Assembly: GCA_033032175.1 (NCBI GenBank)
Contig: CM065328.1
Coordinates: 7,502,690 to 7,566,689 of the forward strand
Direction of reading: 5' to 3'
DNA length: 64,000 nt
Source: Saturnia japonica
Taxonomy: Eukaryota > Arthropoda > Insecta > Lepidoptera > Saturniidae
Positions 53,736 through 63,366 of this stretch are shown here, piece by piece. The position numbers were made by a program, and so were the translations under genes. The stretch's first letter is position 1. Each line of letters opens with the position of its first letter. The notes beneath the pieces were generated by a model. It made no database searches. It had not been told where the DNA came from and worked only from the letters and a program-made list of their open reading frames with translations.

Positions 53736-55408
53736 ATGAAGTTATAGGTACTTCTTCTGACGTATTTAGTAGAGAAGTGCGCGCGTCGTGTGACGGAATT
53801 ACGGCATGATAAAGCTGATCAATAAAAATATTACAAAAAATTTACTGACTTTTATTTACTGTTTTAATAGTGTATTAAAATTAACGATTTAAAAATAAAC
53901 ATGATTTATTATTATGATAATTTGGTTTAATTAATGTTTATTTATTCACCGTTGAAATTACTTTTACACAAATAAAATAATTTCACTACAAAGTCAGTAA
54001 AATTAATTTACACTATTATCATTGATGGCTAACTTCATCATGTTGTTGGCAAGTGGGATAATTTTTTTAGTAATTTTTATTTTGTTACGTAAAAGAAGTA
54101 TAACTTATTAAACTGTGTATATAAAAATAGACACATTTTTTTTTTCTAAATTGACGTTCACAATGAGAACGCTGCAACTAATCCCTTCATTTATTTTTTT
54201 ATATCTTATTTATGTAAATATTTGTATTGTATATTTTATTTTAAAAAAACATTGTACATAAAAGCGTCACGTTAATATGACTTCATCTTATTATATCTTT
54301 CTCGCTTACTCTTTATAAGATTTACTATAGTGCGAGTAGGTATCATTAAAACTCTACGATTATATGACATCACCAACGTCGCGATACGCCAAATTAATTT
54401 TAATTTTGTATCAATATTAATTTGTTCTTAGTTGCAAGAGTAGTAGAATATATATTATAAGGCACTAGTGACTAGTTGCTATAATAGATTTTTTCCTCAA
54501 ATTACTATTGCACCGGTCCATTCAACTTCAAAAGCGCCGCGTGAGCAAATTCTTACAATCTACTAGCTATCCCATTGTGTGGTACATTTCGATTACAACG
54601 CTGAATTGAATCGAGAATTTTATTCGATTTATTTCTATGATGATTTGCTTTTGAACTTTAAGCCTTACCTATCTCGTATGTATGTATGTCAAGTAAAGTA
54701 AATTATAAATAATAACGTAAACATGCTTTTTAAGTTGCCACAAAAACTCCCTGCAACGTTTGAACTAGGGGCCGTTATCTTGTTGAAGCTATGTCTGAAG
54801 ACTACAAGATAATTGGAAAATATTCTATAGGTGACTTACGCGGAATTGTACAAGAATACAGACGCCATTAAATAAAAAGAAGGAAAAAGAATTATCTCCC
54901 ATTATATTTATATGTATTTACATCAGAAAATATAGTGCTCTTAGTATATTCTAAAGTGATTTAAGATGCCACATAAACGTGGAATGAAAAATTGCTGGGC
55001 AGAATATTTTTTTAGTTATATAGGAGCAAACCGAATTCGGAATTTTACTCTTTTTAAAAATATATTTAGTCTAAACAAGGAAAACCCCTATAGGTACTTT
55101 ACATTCTGTCAGTATAAACTATTTTATATATACAATGTTACGACGCGACAGTATCAAGTTTCCCAAACGGATTTCCTAATAGCCAGCAACGACAATTATC
55201 TATTTGTGAACAAAATAAAGGAAATAGTCATTCGGTTATAAGCGTGGGATCAGTGGGCTTGATTGTAATTTTAGTAATTTAGGGAACTATTTTAAATTGT
55301 TCATGACAGAAATTTATTAAAAAGTACACTCATCCACTAATCCTTTTTTCATACCATAAACATTATTATTTGTACCTATTATAAAATATAACACCTTTAT
55401 ATCTGTTA
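53736..55408. other. AT-rich intergenic DNA
   Basis: No gene accepted. A 91-codon frame at 54966-55241 is AT-rich with no recognisable family. Short repeats: ATGTATGTATGT near 54680. Confidence 0.35.
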
Positions 55409-55741
55409 CTAGCTGACCCGCGCAACTTCGTCTGTGTCATATAATATAGAGAGAGAGAGAGAGAAAGGTTTAGAGAGAGTGGGTCGTGGGCAATAGGTAT
55501 CACCCGCCTCCCACATTATTCTGCATAATAAAAATGCGTAAATTTTTCATTGATGATCTGCCTATAGGAATTGGTTGTAGCGTGATGTTATATAGACTAT
55601 GGCCTTGACTATACCCTAGAGAACACGTATACAAAATTTCACGATGATCGGTCGAATAGTTAACGCGTGAAAGTTTAAAAAACAAACAAACAAACTCATA
55701 TTTACATTTATAATATTAGTTAGGACTAATATTAGTATAGA
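55409..55741 (-). mobile_element. complete short non-autonomous Helitron, 333 bp
   Basis: Read on the minus strand it starts TCTATACTAATATTAG (55741 downward) after an A and ends GTTGCGCGGGTCAGCTAG (CTAG 55412-55409) before a T, so both ends and the A|T insertion site are present. The 5' motif TACTAATATTA occurs twice, 18 bases apart. Internal ACTATTCGACCGATCATCGT and a GA/CT microsatellite (55447-55463) are present. No protein is encoded; the enzyme would come from an autonomous relative. Confidence 0.75.
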
Positions 55742-56029
55742 TTTTACATGTTTTTTGAAATTATGGAATGATTCGTATAATTTATAACCAATATGTTCTA
55801 GTCCTTACCATTTCAAATTTCGAACTCTACGTCCCTATGAGGTCGTGTATTAAAAGTGCATAACCTCTTTAAGCTTAGAAACCTTCAAATGAGGTCAAGA
55901 GGCGTAGCTATCGCCATATAAGCCGTATCAATGATACGGGGTCCCCGGGCTACAGGGGCCCCGAACGCGTGTAAGCAAAAATTCGTACATTGTTATACCA
56001 ATCTCAGTTAAATTCTTAGGCCGTACTTC
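55742..56029. other. unassigned DNA
   Basis: GGGGTCCCCGGGCTACAGGG then GCCCCGAACGCG at 55939-55970 is a GC-rich patch of unknown origin. Confidence 0.35.
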
Positions 56030-56720
56030 CTGGGAAAAAAATCATATCATAAAATATCATAGTATATGGATTATGCCGCATGCTGAGTTTTGGCAATAGA
56101 TACCAACGCAAGTGTCGAGCCAAGAGCTTTTCCAGAAGCTTCCCCAACACGGGCAACAGGGCATAAGGGCGGTAAGACTTTGGGTTGGTACAGTCGTCCA
56201 TTCCCGGTATCCAAGGTATGCACTCAGTTGCTGTCTCCCAGGATTAAGGGAAGTGGCTCGTGTGTATTCGCTAACCTTCTCTTGAAATACTCAAGTACAT
56301 CACGGTAATCGGCGACATCATAAGAACTCGCAACGGCGGCGCAACGAAACCTCTTCTTCATCCGCGCAACTTCCCTTTTGAGGTTGTCCAAGCCCTTCAA
56401 CCATCAGGGAGGGCGAGCCACTCCATTCACCCCAACTACTCACGGGATCACCTGATATTGAGATACATTGAGACAGCTGACTCGAGATCATTGTTGTCGA
56501 TACTTCCTCCACTTTGCACACCTTTAAACCCTTATTGGACAGCTTCTCCTATAGAGCTGACGAGAACTCCAACCATTGTACCTTCTTTGTGTTATAGATT
56601 CGAGTTTTCGCAAGTGTATGGCTTTGCAGCGGCCATCAACCTCAATAGAGAAGATGATAGCGTTATGGTCGGAAGTTTTAGATTCTCGTCAACTTTCCAA
56701 TCATTGATCCTGCCAAGAAG
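56030..56720 (-). pseudogene. LINE endonuclease end and RT start (R1/TRAS-like)
   Basis: The minus strand reads, with frameshifts, SDHNAIIFSIEVDG near 56660 (the C-terminal SDH motif of an apurinic-type endonuclease), then LKGLDNLKREVARMKKRFRC near 56390, YRDVLEYFKRRLANTHEPLP and finally NPKSYRPYALLPVLGKLLEK, the first conserved block of the reverse transcriptase, before breaking off at SMRH (about 56090). Order and spacing fit an R1/TRAS-type polyprotein. This is the 5' half that the copies at 41 and 46 kb lack, but it need not be the same family. Many stops; dead. Confidence 0.72.
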
Positions 56721-56859
56721 GGTGTGAGTCTGCAGACTGCTACGTCTAGAATGCTTGTACATAAGCTACCTTGAATAAAATAGGATTGAGTTTTGAAACA
56801 TGTGTCAAAATAAAATGTAATTTACATCAAAAGCACTACGGAGTATTGATATCAACTTC

Positions 56860-57215
56860 GAAGCAAATCACTGGCAAAATAACTTTCTACCTCTTTTTAA
56901 CCCCACTGATAGATGAATTACAATAAAATATAAAACAAGTCTTCCATCAATTCTGTTATAAAAGGTTTGTGTAAAATTTGAAGTAGATTGGACCAAGGAA
57001 TCACGTTAACCCATACAAACTTTGCTCCCCTTTTTCACCCCCTTAGTGGTAGAATTTTGGAAAAGCCTTTCTTATCGGATGCCTACGTCGTACAAATAAC
57101 ACATTCTCCAAGTTTCAGGTCTCTACGATCAACGGTTTAGGCTGTGCTTTAATCCCTCAGTCATACAGAACAAAGCATTTTATATGATTTATATGTATAG
57201 ATAGATACATATGAT
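56860..57215 (+). repeat. dispersed repeat family L (Helitron/SINE-like interior)
   Basis: CTCCCCTTTTTCACCCCCTT, AGTGGTAGAATTTTGGAAAA, CCTTTCTTATCGGATGCCTA, AAGTTTCAGGTCTCTACGAT and GCTGTGCTTTAATCCCTCAG form a familiar lepidopteran repeat interior. Ends are not defined; ATAGATAGATA near 57197 may be its tail. Confidence 0.55.
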
Positions 57216-57302
57216 ATAAAATATAACATCCCTTAGTGTACTTTTGCTATTATCTAAACATTAAAAATTTGTACAGACCGAGTAATATGTAAAAAACATT
57301 TC

Positions 57303-58125
57303 TTTTTTTTTTGTTTTTTATGCCGTACACGTATGAGCTTGGTGATCGAGATCTTACCTGATGATAAGTAAAGATGGGGCCAATGATGTATCCTGCTTAC
57401 CTATTAAATGCCTATTTACTCTTCGCTTGAAGACTCCTAAGTTATAGGTGAATGGAAAAACAGATAATGGGAGTGAAATCCACTCCTTTACCGTTCGCAT
57501 AATGAACGACGAAGCGTATGGCTTCGTACGAATCGGGCGAATTTCCATAAAATAAGGGTAGAAATCTTCACGGCGTCTAGTTATCCTATGGTGAAACGGA
57601 TTGGGCTGAATTAAATCGTACAATTCCGTGCACACTCTTTAAAGTGTAACCTGTAAAACACTGAGAGGCAAGCTACCTTACGTCGATGCTCTAGATTAAG
57701 CATTTATGCCGTCATCAGGACTTCATCACCCACAAGTCAACGAGTTCGGCGCTCAACGGAGTTGATGAGCTCGGCGCTCAATGGAGTCAAAAGCGGCCAA
57801 CTGACATTTGGCTAATCCATCCCAAAGGTGACAATAGTATTATACACATGAGCGTACCTGTGCTTGATATAAGCTTAGAAGCTGGTTCGTTGTGAAATAC
57901 CGCCTAACCTTGAAGAGGATCCCCAATTTCTTCGCAATTTCTAGCTTTTATCTCGATCGAAAGCCCCCCAAGAACCCCAAGGAGCTCAAGGTTGTCAACT
58001 AACTGAAGGGAAGGCCCCTGAGAAGTAGGAGTTAGGATAAACGGACTTCGTTTAGCGGAGCGTAGATACGTTTGTGTTTTATTCAGCATGAAATCTGACC
58101 AGGTAAGCGTTCGACCGGGGTAAGT
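57303..58125 (-). pseudogene. LINE reverse transcriptase, C-terminal third, with A-rich tail
   Basis: The minus strand carries, across several frames: TWSDFMLNKTQTYLRSAKRS, PFILTPTSQGPSLQLVDNLE, LLGVL, then KKLGILFKVRRYFTTNQLLS, YCHLWDGLAKCQLAAFDSIE, KVACLSVFYRLHFKECARN, and in the frame 57635-57354 ELYDLIQPNPFHHRITRRRE, SFIMRTVKEWISLPLSVFPF and YNLGVFKRRVNRHL. These are the thumb and C-terminal signatures of a lepidopteran Jockey/CR1-type polymerase. The copy ends in an A-rich tail (complement of 57303-57322). At least four lesions; the catalytic box is missing. Confidence 0.78.
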
Positions 58126-58204
58126 ATTTAATTTAAATAAATGTATTTATTCAGACCATGAAAAAGTACAATACTTATAATTATAAATTCATCTTTAATT
58201 ATCG

Positions 58205-58320
58205 GCTCACAGTTCTCTGAGACTCGAACCGGAAGGTTAGACGTAACGCGCGAATTAATCTACCTGCTGGCTTTACTTTAATCCCGTTACAAGCTTCACG
58301 TCTCACTGGATTAACCGGAA
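58205..58320 (-). repeat. tRNA-like B box, possible SINE head
   Basis: The minus strand contains CCTTCCGGTTCGAGTCTCAG, including GGTTCGAGTC, a near-perfect RNA polymerase III B box (about 58227-58238). I find no A box at the right distance and no cloverleaf, so it is more likely an old SINE head than a tRNA gene. Confidence 0.3.
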
Positions 58321-58499
58321 TTCTACTGACCCATGCTCAACACTGACCCATTTGATACTTTACAGGTGATTTTCTCGTTAATTTTATACACTTTATGGCG
58401 TATTAACCACGTTTATTTTTTTTATTCTAGTACGGAAAAATGACCGCATTGTAAATAAATGTACCGCACAGTGTATTCGAAACAATATCGGCAACTACC

Positions 58500-58600
58500 G
58501 GAGAACTACAATCCATTGCCAGCCCCACTGTCATGTCGACCTGCACAAATGTCTCTTCACATTATATTAGGTAGTCAAATGCCAATGATGACGTGCAAAT
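58500..58600 (+). repeat. dispersed repeat family D
   Basis: CAACTACCGGAGAACTACAA, CCATTGCCAGCCCCACTGTC and ACAAATGTCTCTTCACATTA match 30148-30275. Confidence 0.6.
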
Positions 58601-60926
58601 AATTGTTTAAATTACAATACATGAAATTTACCGTTATCCGCTCGCATGTCAATATAGTTTTTGTCTGGTTGTTGTAACTCATCCCGTTAAAACTGTTCGA
58701 TATACTCAAATCAAACTTTATAACTAACTAAATTATTTCTTGGTTCAACAGATAGAATAGTGTACAATCTGAAACAAGAGGAACTTCTCGAGTTGTAATG
58801 AACACCGTATCTTACGGAAACAGTTTTGATTAAATGAGAAGAGAGGTGACTGGAAGTCCGGGGAAAGGACAAAACACTTGCCTTTCTGATGAAGCACGTA
58901 GCAACCGAGAAATAGCAAAAACGTTTTCAAGCTGATGAGATCTTGTCTGGTAGTCGGAGAAGATAACTAGAATATTTAAAATTTAGATAAAACATTCGCA
59001 ATCCGGGAGTAGGCAAGTTAAGGTAAAATAATACCCGTGAATTAATATTTATTAATCATAATAAAATAAAACGCCGCAGAAACGCGGCGTGGCGTCATTA
59101 TTCAATAAATAAAACTAAGGTTAAAGGTACTTATTATGTGCAAAGTTGACTTTACTAGCATTTTATATTTACCTATAAAATTTGTTCAGCACATAACTTT
59201 AAAGCCACTATTTTACTGTTAGTAATAGTTTTAGAGTCACTTTTATCACAAGACAACACCAAACTGGAAATATTATGTGCAGCAAGATGCAGTTAGCGAA
59301 CAATGATAATAATGTAAATTTATTTTGCCGACTTTTATTTGTTTTTATTGTGTAAAAATAATTTAAAATCGAAAAAAAATAATATTTTAATCAAATAATT
59401 TTAGCTCACAGTTTTACTGTTTACTAAATGTGGCCAAAAGAAGGATAACTTTAAATTTACTTTGATGAAAGTAAATTCGTCAACTACTGGAGATTCGTCC
59501 AAAACTATCAGAACCGGGGGCAGACACGGCGACCCGGACACTTGCCGGAAACGTCTGTAGCGTTTCCGGTCCAACGATTGCAATCGAATTTCAAATTTTG
59601 TTATCTCTAAGAGCTTACCGTCGTAAAAATAACATTTTTTATTGAACATTTATTAATTTAAATTATATTCGATACAGTATAAGTTTATTTTACACTAGCG
59701 GTATTCCTGCGGCTCTGCACGCGTTTGTTACTACGCAGTGATTATATTCATCCCGTAATTTTATTTTTATTCATAAAATTGACAATTCATATTATAGTCA
59801 AACATTATTTAGAAGTGGCATATGTCCCTTCCCGTGTACAAAATGTAATCAAAATCTTTAACTTTTTTTTTTTTTTAACATTGCTAAGTATATTGTTGAC
59901 AATTCTTAAAGGCTATCAATTATTATGGAATGGCGTGTGCTTCGTGTCTATAAAATTATATCGGAATCGGTTGAGTATTAATGAACATTTAATGTTTTGA
60001 AAGTCTTTCTTTTTGCTATTTATAAAAGCAGTATTGAAAATTCTTATAGCCCATTAATTATGGAATAGGTACAATTAGGTACAATTTTTTATCAAAATCG
60101 GCTAAGATATTTTTCATTTTTTACCATTTCTAGAAGTAGGTGTAATTGAAAATTCTTGTGGCCTATATAAATTAACATGTACATAATTTCATAAGAATCG
60201 TATAAGCCCTAAAAAGGGCATATTCGTGAGCAGTGTCCTTTATAATATATGTATATCCATCGGAAAATTAATATGCTAAATTATTTCATTTCATGCAATG
60301 ATCCTAATGAACGTGACACTAACCATAACATCAAGCAATTTAAAGCAAGAACATCAATCCTTATACACATAAAAGAATCGAACCGATTTTGTATTTTTGA
60401 TGATTAATGGCTCCTCGCCAACACTAGCGATAGTGTTCTATGACGGAACTGTAGTTGTAACGAAATCGATTCCCTTTTGCATGTTTCATATTCCTTGAAT
60501 ATTTCGCTTTTCTCAACTTTTTTACTATTTTGCTTTCACAGTACATTCTGAAATAGTGTTATTGGTTTGTTTTGAACCAAATGTATGATAAATAACGTTT
60601 ATGATTGTAAAGCGTATTACTTTTTCAGTGTTTATTTATTTTTATTGTAGGAATTATTACTAAAACCTCTATCCTCTTTTTGTTATTGAACATAACGAAT
60701 TCTGTTTTTAGTTTTGAACTAACAACGTCGGGCACGATCCTCTTTATGTCTAAAAACGCTATATTTCTTCACTATAGGATCATATAAGTTTGCGTTTATT
60801 AAAATATTACTATTTTCATCTTAATATGGCTTATATGGAAGAAATCTAATTTATAATTTAGAGATGTAGCGTGACTTAAATTTTAAGTAGGTTTTACAAT
60901 TAACGATTATTTTTTAAAGCTAAATA
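58601..60926. other. AT-rich intergenic DNA with small hairpins
   Basis: No gene accepted. ACGCCGCAGAAACGCGGCGT (59073-59092) and AACACTAGCGATAGTGTT (60420-60437) are short perfect hairpins. An 82-codon minus-strand frame (59649-59401; LQSLDRKRYRRFRQVSGSPC) is of unknown nature. 59815-60240 resembles repeated Helitron-interior phrases (ATCAAAATC, GAAAATTCTTATAGCC three times). Confidence 0.35.
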
Positions 60927-60957
60927 TTAGGTCTTTACCTATGAAATTGCCGTTTTG
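60927..60957 (+). repeat. mariner inverted repeat (downstream of the gene)
   Basis: TTAGGTCTTTACCTATGAAA then TTGCCGTTTTG; partner at 62183-62213. Confidence 0.92.
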
Positions 60958-61003
60958 TATGAAAAAATGTAAATGATTTTTTTTCATGTATTTTTTATTT
61001 GTA

Positions 61004-62023
61004 TTAATCGAAGTAATTACCCATGCAATCAATGCATCTTTGCCAGCGCAGTGGCAGTTTATTGATGCCCTTCTTAAAGAAATCCGCTGGACGGGAGGCA
61101 ACAAATTCTTCAAAGGCATTTTGTACTGCCTCTCGGGTATTGAATTTTTTTCTCGCCAAGGAGTTATCCAAATTCTGGAAAAAGTAGTAGTCTGTAGGCG
61201 CAAGGCTTGGTGAGTAGGGTGGATGACGGAGAACTTCTAACCCCAGTTCTTGCAACTTTGAGACCGTCTGCTGTGCAGTATAAGGTCGCGCGTTGTCGTG
61301 CAGGAGCAGCGGAGACGAGCGATTGATCAATGCTGGTTGGAGATGTGCCAGCTTCTCCATCATTGTGTTCAGTTCTTCACAGTATACATCTGCAGTAATG
61401 CTCACCCCGTTTGATAAGAAGCTGTGATGAATCACACCGGCGCTAGACCACCAAACAATGACCATCACTTTTCTAGGGGTAAGTTTTCGTTTAGAGCATT
61501 GTTTAGGTGCTGAGCCAGGATCCAACCAACTTGCCAAGCGCTTGCGGTTATCAAACAGAATCCATTTTTCATCGCAGGTAACAATGCGGTTCAAAATTCC
61601 TTCATTTGTGTGTCTGTTGAGCAGTGCAAGGCACGTCTCGACGCGTACTTCGCGCTGGCGATCATTGAGTTCGTGGGACACCCATTTGCCAAGCTTTTTT
61701 ACCTTGCCAATTTGACGCAAATGAACCAATATTGTTTTGACGCTAACGTTGAAAGCTGCTGCTAATTCAGCCGTAGATTGTGTATCATCAGCTTCCACAA
61801 TCGTCTTTAATTCGTCATTGTCGACCAAAGTCTTCGGACGACTGCGAGGTTCATTTTTTAGGTCGAAATTCCCAGAACGGAAGCGAACAAACCAATAACA
61901 GGTGGTGCGTTGGTTTGTAGTGTTAGCTCCGTAAAAGTCGTTGATGTTGCGTGCCGCTTGTGCCGCGTTGCTGCCACGACGGTACTCATATTCCATAATT
62001 ACTCGAATTTTTAACGTATCCAT
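61004..62023 (-). CDS. mariner transposase, uninterrupted, DD34D
   Basis: This 339-residue protein would bind the element's inverted repeats and catalyse cut-and-paste transposition in the nucleus. An in-frame ATG 13 codons upstream (62062) exists, but the start at 62023 (MDTLKIRVIMEYEYRRG) matches where mariner proteins begin. Residues 1-110 hold two helix-turn-helix regions joined by a GRPK-like linker (RSRPKTLVDN, 60-69). WVSHEL at 114-119 is the WVPHEL dimer motif with one change. The catalytic triad is D151 (TCDEKW), D243 (LHDNARP) and D278 (APTDYY), giving 34 residues between the last two. The usual SPDLAP motif reads SPSLAP (271-276), a change close to the active site. Length is normal, with no stop or frameshift. 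Activity is not shown. Confidence 0.93.
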   Translation of the reverse strand: MDTLKIRVIMEYEYRRGSNAAQAARNINDFYGANTTNQRTTCYWFVRFRSGNFDLKNEPRSRPKTLVDNDELKTIVEADDTQSTAELAAAFNVSVKTILVHLRQIGKVKKLGKWVSHELNDRQREVRVETCLALLNRHTNEGILNRIVTCDEKWILFDNRKRLASWLDPGSAPKQCSKRKLTPRKVMVIVWWSSAGVIHHSFLSNGVSITADVYCEELNTMMEKLAHLQPALINRSSPLLLHDNARPYTAQQTVSKLQELGLEVLRHPPYSPSLAPTDYYFFQNLDNSLARKKFNTREAVQNAFEEFVASRPADFFKKGINKLPLRWQRCIDCMGNYFD

Positions 62024-62182
62024 GATGACAAAAAAGATTGAAATGCGATGAAAATGTAACACTAATCAATAAACAAATGACTACTTTTGGAAAAGGAATT
62101 CCATGTTTATAAAATAAAATTAATTTGAAATTAGAATTCTTAGCCAAACAAAAATTATTTTGATTTGAAATGGCCAGTACTG

Positions 62183-62213
62183 CAGAATGGCAATTTCATA
62201 GGTAAAGACCTAT
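62183..62213 (-). repeat. mariner inverted repeat (upstream of the gene)
   Basis: On the minus strand ATAGGTCTTTACCTATGAAA then TTGCCATTCTG. The first base and two inner bases differ from the partner. Confidence 0.92.
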
Positions 62214-62464
62214 TATTATCGATGATACGAGTAAACTCTAAAACAATTCTAAGCTTTGTAAATAATAAAATAAAGTATATAATCAATTGATACTGTAATC
62301 AGAATGATTTAACATAAGCGGCTTTCACACTCGTATTGAATGCCTAGCGCAAAGCCGATAGATGGCGGCGCGGCGGCGTGTGCATTCCTTCAGTTATTAT
62401 ATTTCGTTCTGTGTAGGTGCAGTAAAGATGTAGTAATTACGAAAACATGCAATTTTATCAGAAA

Positions 62465-62690
62465 CTAGCTGTGCCCGCGACTGCACTTATTCCCTTTGCA
62501 AGTATTTGCGGCACAAACAATCGTATCTTTTAATTGCGTTGACTTAAATATTTGATTTTTTCATATCTTCAAAGGATTACAGGGTCTTGATCGACAAACC
62601 GAAGGTTAGACGGAGAATGAAGTGATACTACAAAGGTTCTCTTTTTTCCTTTGAGGTACGGAATCCTAAAAAAGATAATCTGGTGGTGCC
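62465..62690 (-). mobile_element. Helitron-like element end, minus strand
   Basis: CTAG at 62465-62468, CTGTGCCCGCGACTGCACTT, then GGTTAGACGGAGAATGAAGT, GATACTACAAAGGTTCTC and CCTTTGAGGTACGGAATCCT. This is a standard lepidopteran Helitron-type 3' end and interior; the 5' end was not found. Just upstream (62345-62390) is the CG-rich AGATGGCGGCGCGGCGGCGT. Confidence 0.6.
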
Positions 62691-63127
62691 CGTTAATTAT
62701 TCTAGAGTTTTAATTTCTGGTCTTTATACAATCCTTTTATCTGAATGTGTACTGTATAGAGTGTCGATATATTTAAAAAAAAATCGTGTACATTTATACC
62801 TACTTTATTCTTAAAGCATATTTAATACTTAATGCCTGGTAGTTACAACATTATTGCACGATTACACCCATTACACGGTCATTGGACGTTGAAGATTCTT
62901 ACTGCATTTAAAAACTTGCAAAATACGGTACTTAACGAGGACTCAAATGTATTTTGATGATTTTAATATTACGAAAGCAAAATATAGAGATATTTTTTTT
63001 CACTCAATATTCTTTGCATTGTAATTGTCGGTAGAATCTTGAAATACATACTGGCATGTTCTTACATCATTAGTTACATAGTGTTTGCTTAATATTTTAA
63101 AATTCCTTTTCTTTATACAGAAGCTCA
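62691..63127. other. AT-rich DNA, nothing recognised
   Basis: No assignable feature. Confidence 0.35.
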
Positions 63128-63366
63128 GAAGGCAGCGACATGTGTATATTATGTATATGTTGCTTTAGCTCGAATTTTACAGATAGAGAATTAGTCAGAT
63201 CTGTCTGATCTGATCAGTCTGGCCACTTTGGCACCCTTAAGTGCATGTTGCCCATGCTTTCGCGTCTGAGTACGCACTCGCCTCCAAGCCCGGTAAAGGT
63301 GTAAAACCCATCAGCGGCTCTGTTTTTGGATAGGCCTCCTCAGGCTTGTAATCAGTTCAAAAAACC
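63128..63366 (+). mobile_element. R1-clade LINE 3' UTR copy, plus strand
   Basis: AAGGCAGCGACATGTGTATA, TTTAGCTCGAATTTTACAGA, GGCCACTTTGGCACCCTTAA, CATGTTGCCCATGCTTTCGC, ATCAGCGGCTCTGTTTTTGG and TAATCAGTTCAAAAAAC. It contains a local GTCTGATCTGATCAGTCTG duplication (63202-63220). Truncated before coding sequence. Confidence 0.7.

Larger units (their letters stand above)
60927..62213 (-). mobile_element. complete mariner element, 1287 bp, intact gene
   Basis: TA target sites at 60925-60926 and 62214-62215 flank inverted repeats of about 31 bp that differ at about three positions. A single transposase gene on the minus strand fills most of the element. Size and structure are those of a full-length mariner. 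The protein is most like the cecropia group (the group of human Hsmar1/SETMAR), a tentative call without alignment. Confidence 0.94.

Noticed and set aside
54966..55241. 91-codon frame as a host gene
   Set aside because: AT-biased composition, no domain, no promoter or splice signals; expected by chance.
58205..58320. tRNA gene on the minus strand
   Set aside because: A good B box but no A box and no cloverleaf.
61458..61715. Plus-strand frames inside the mariner element
   Set aside because: Antisense shadows of the intact transposase.
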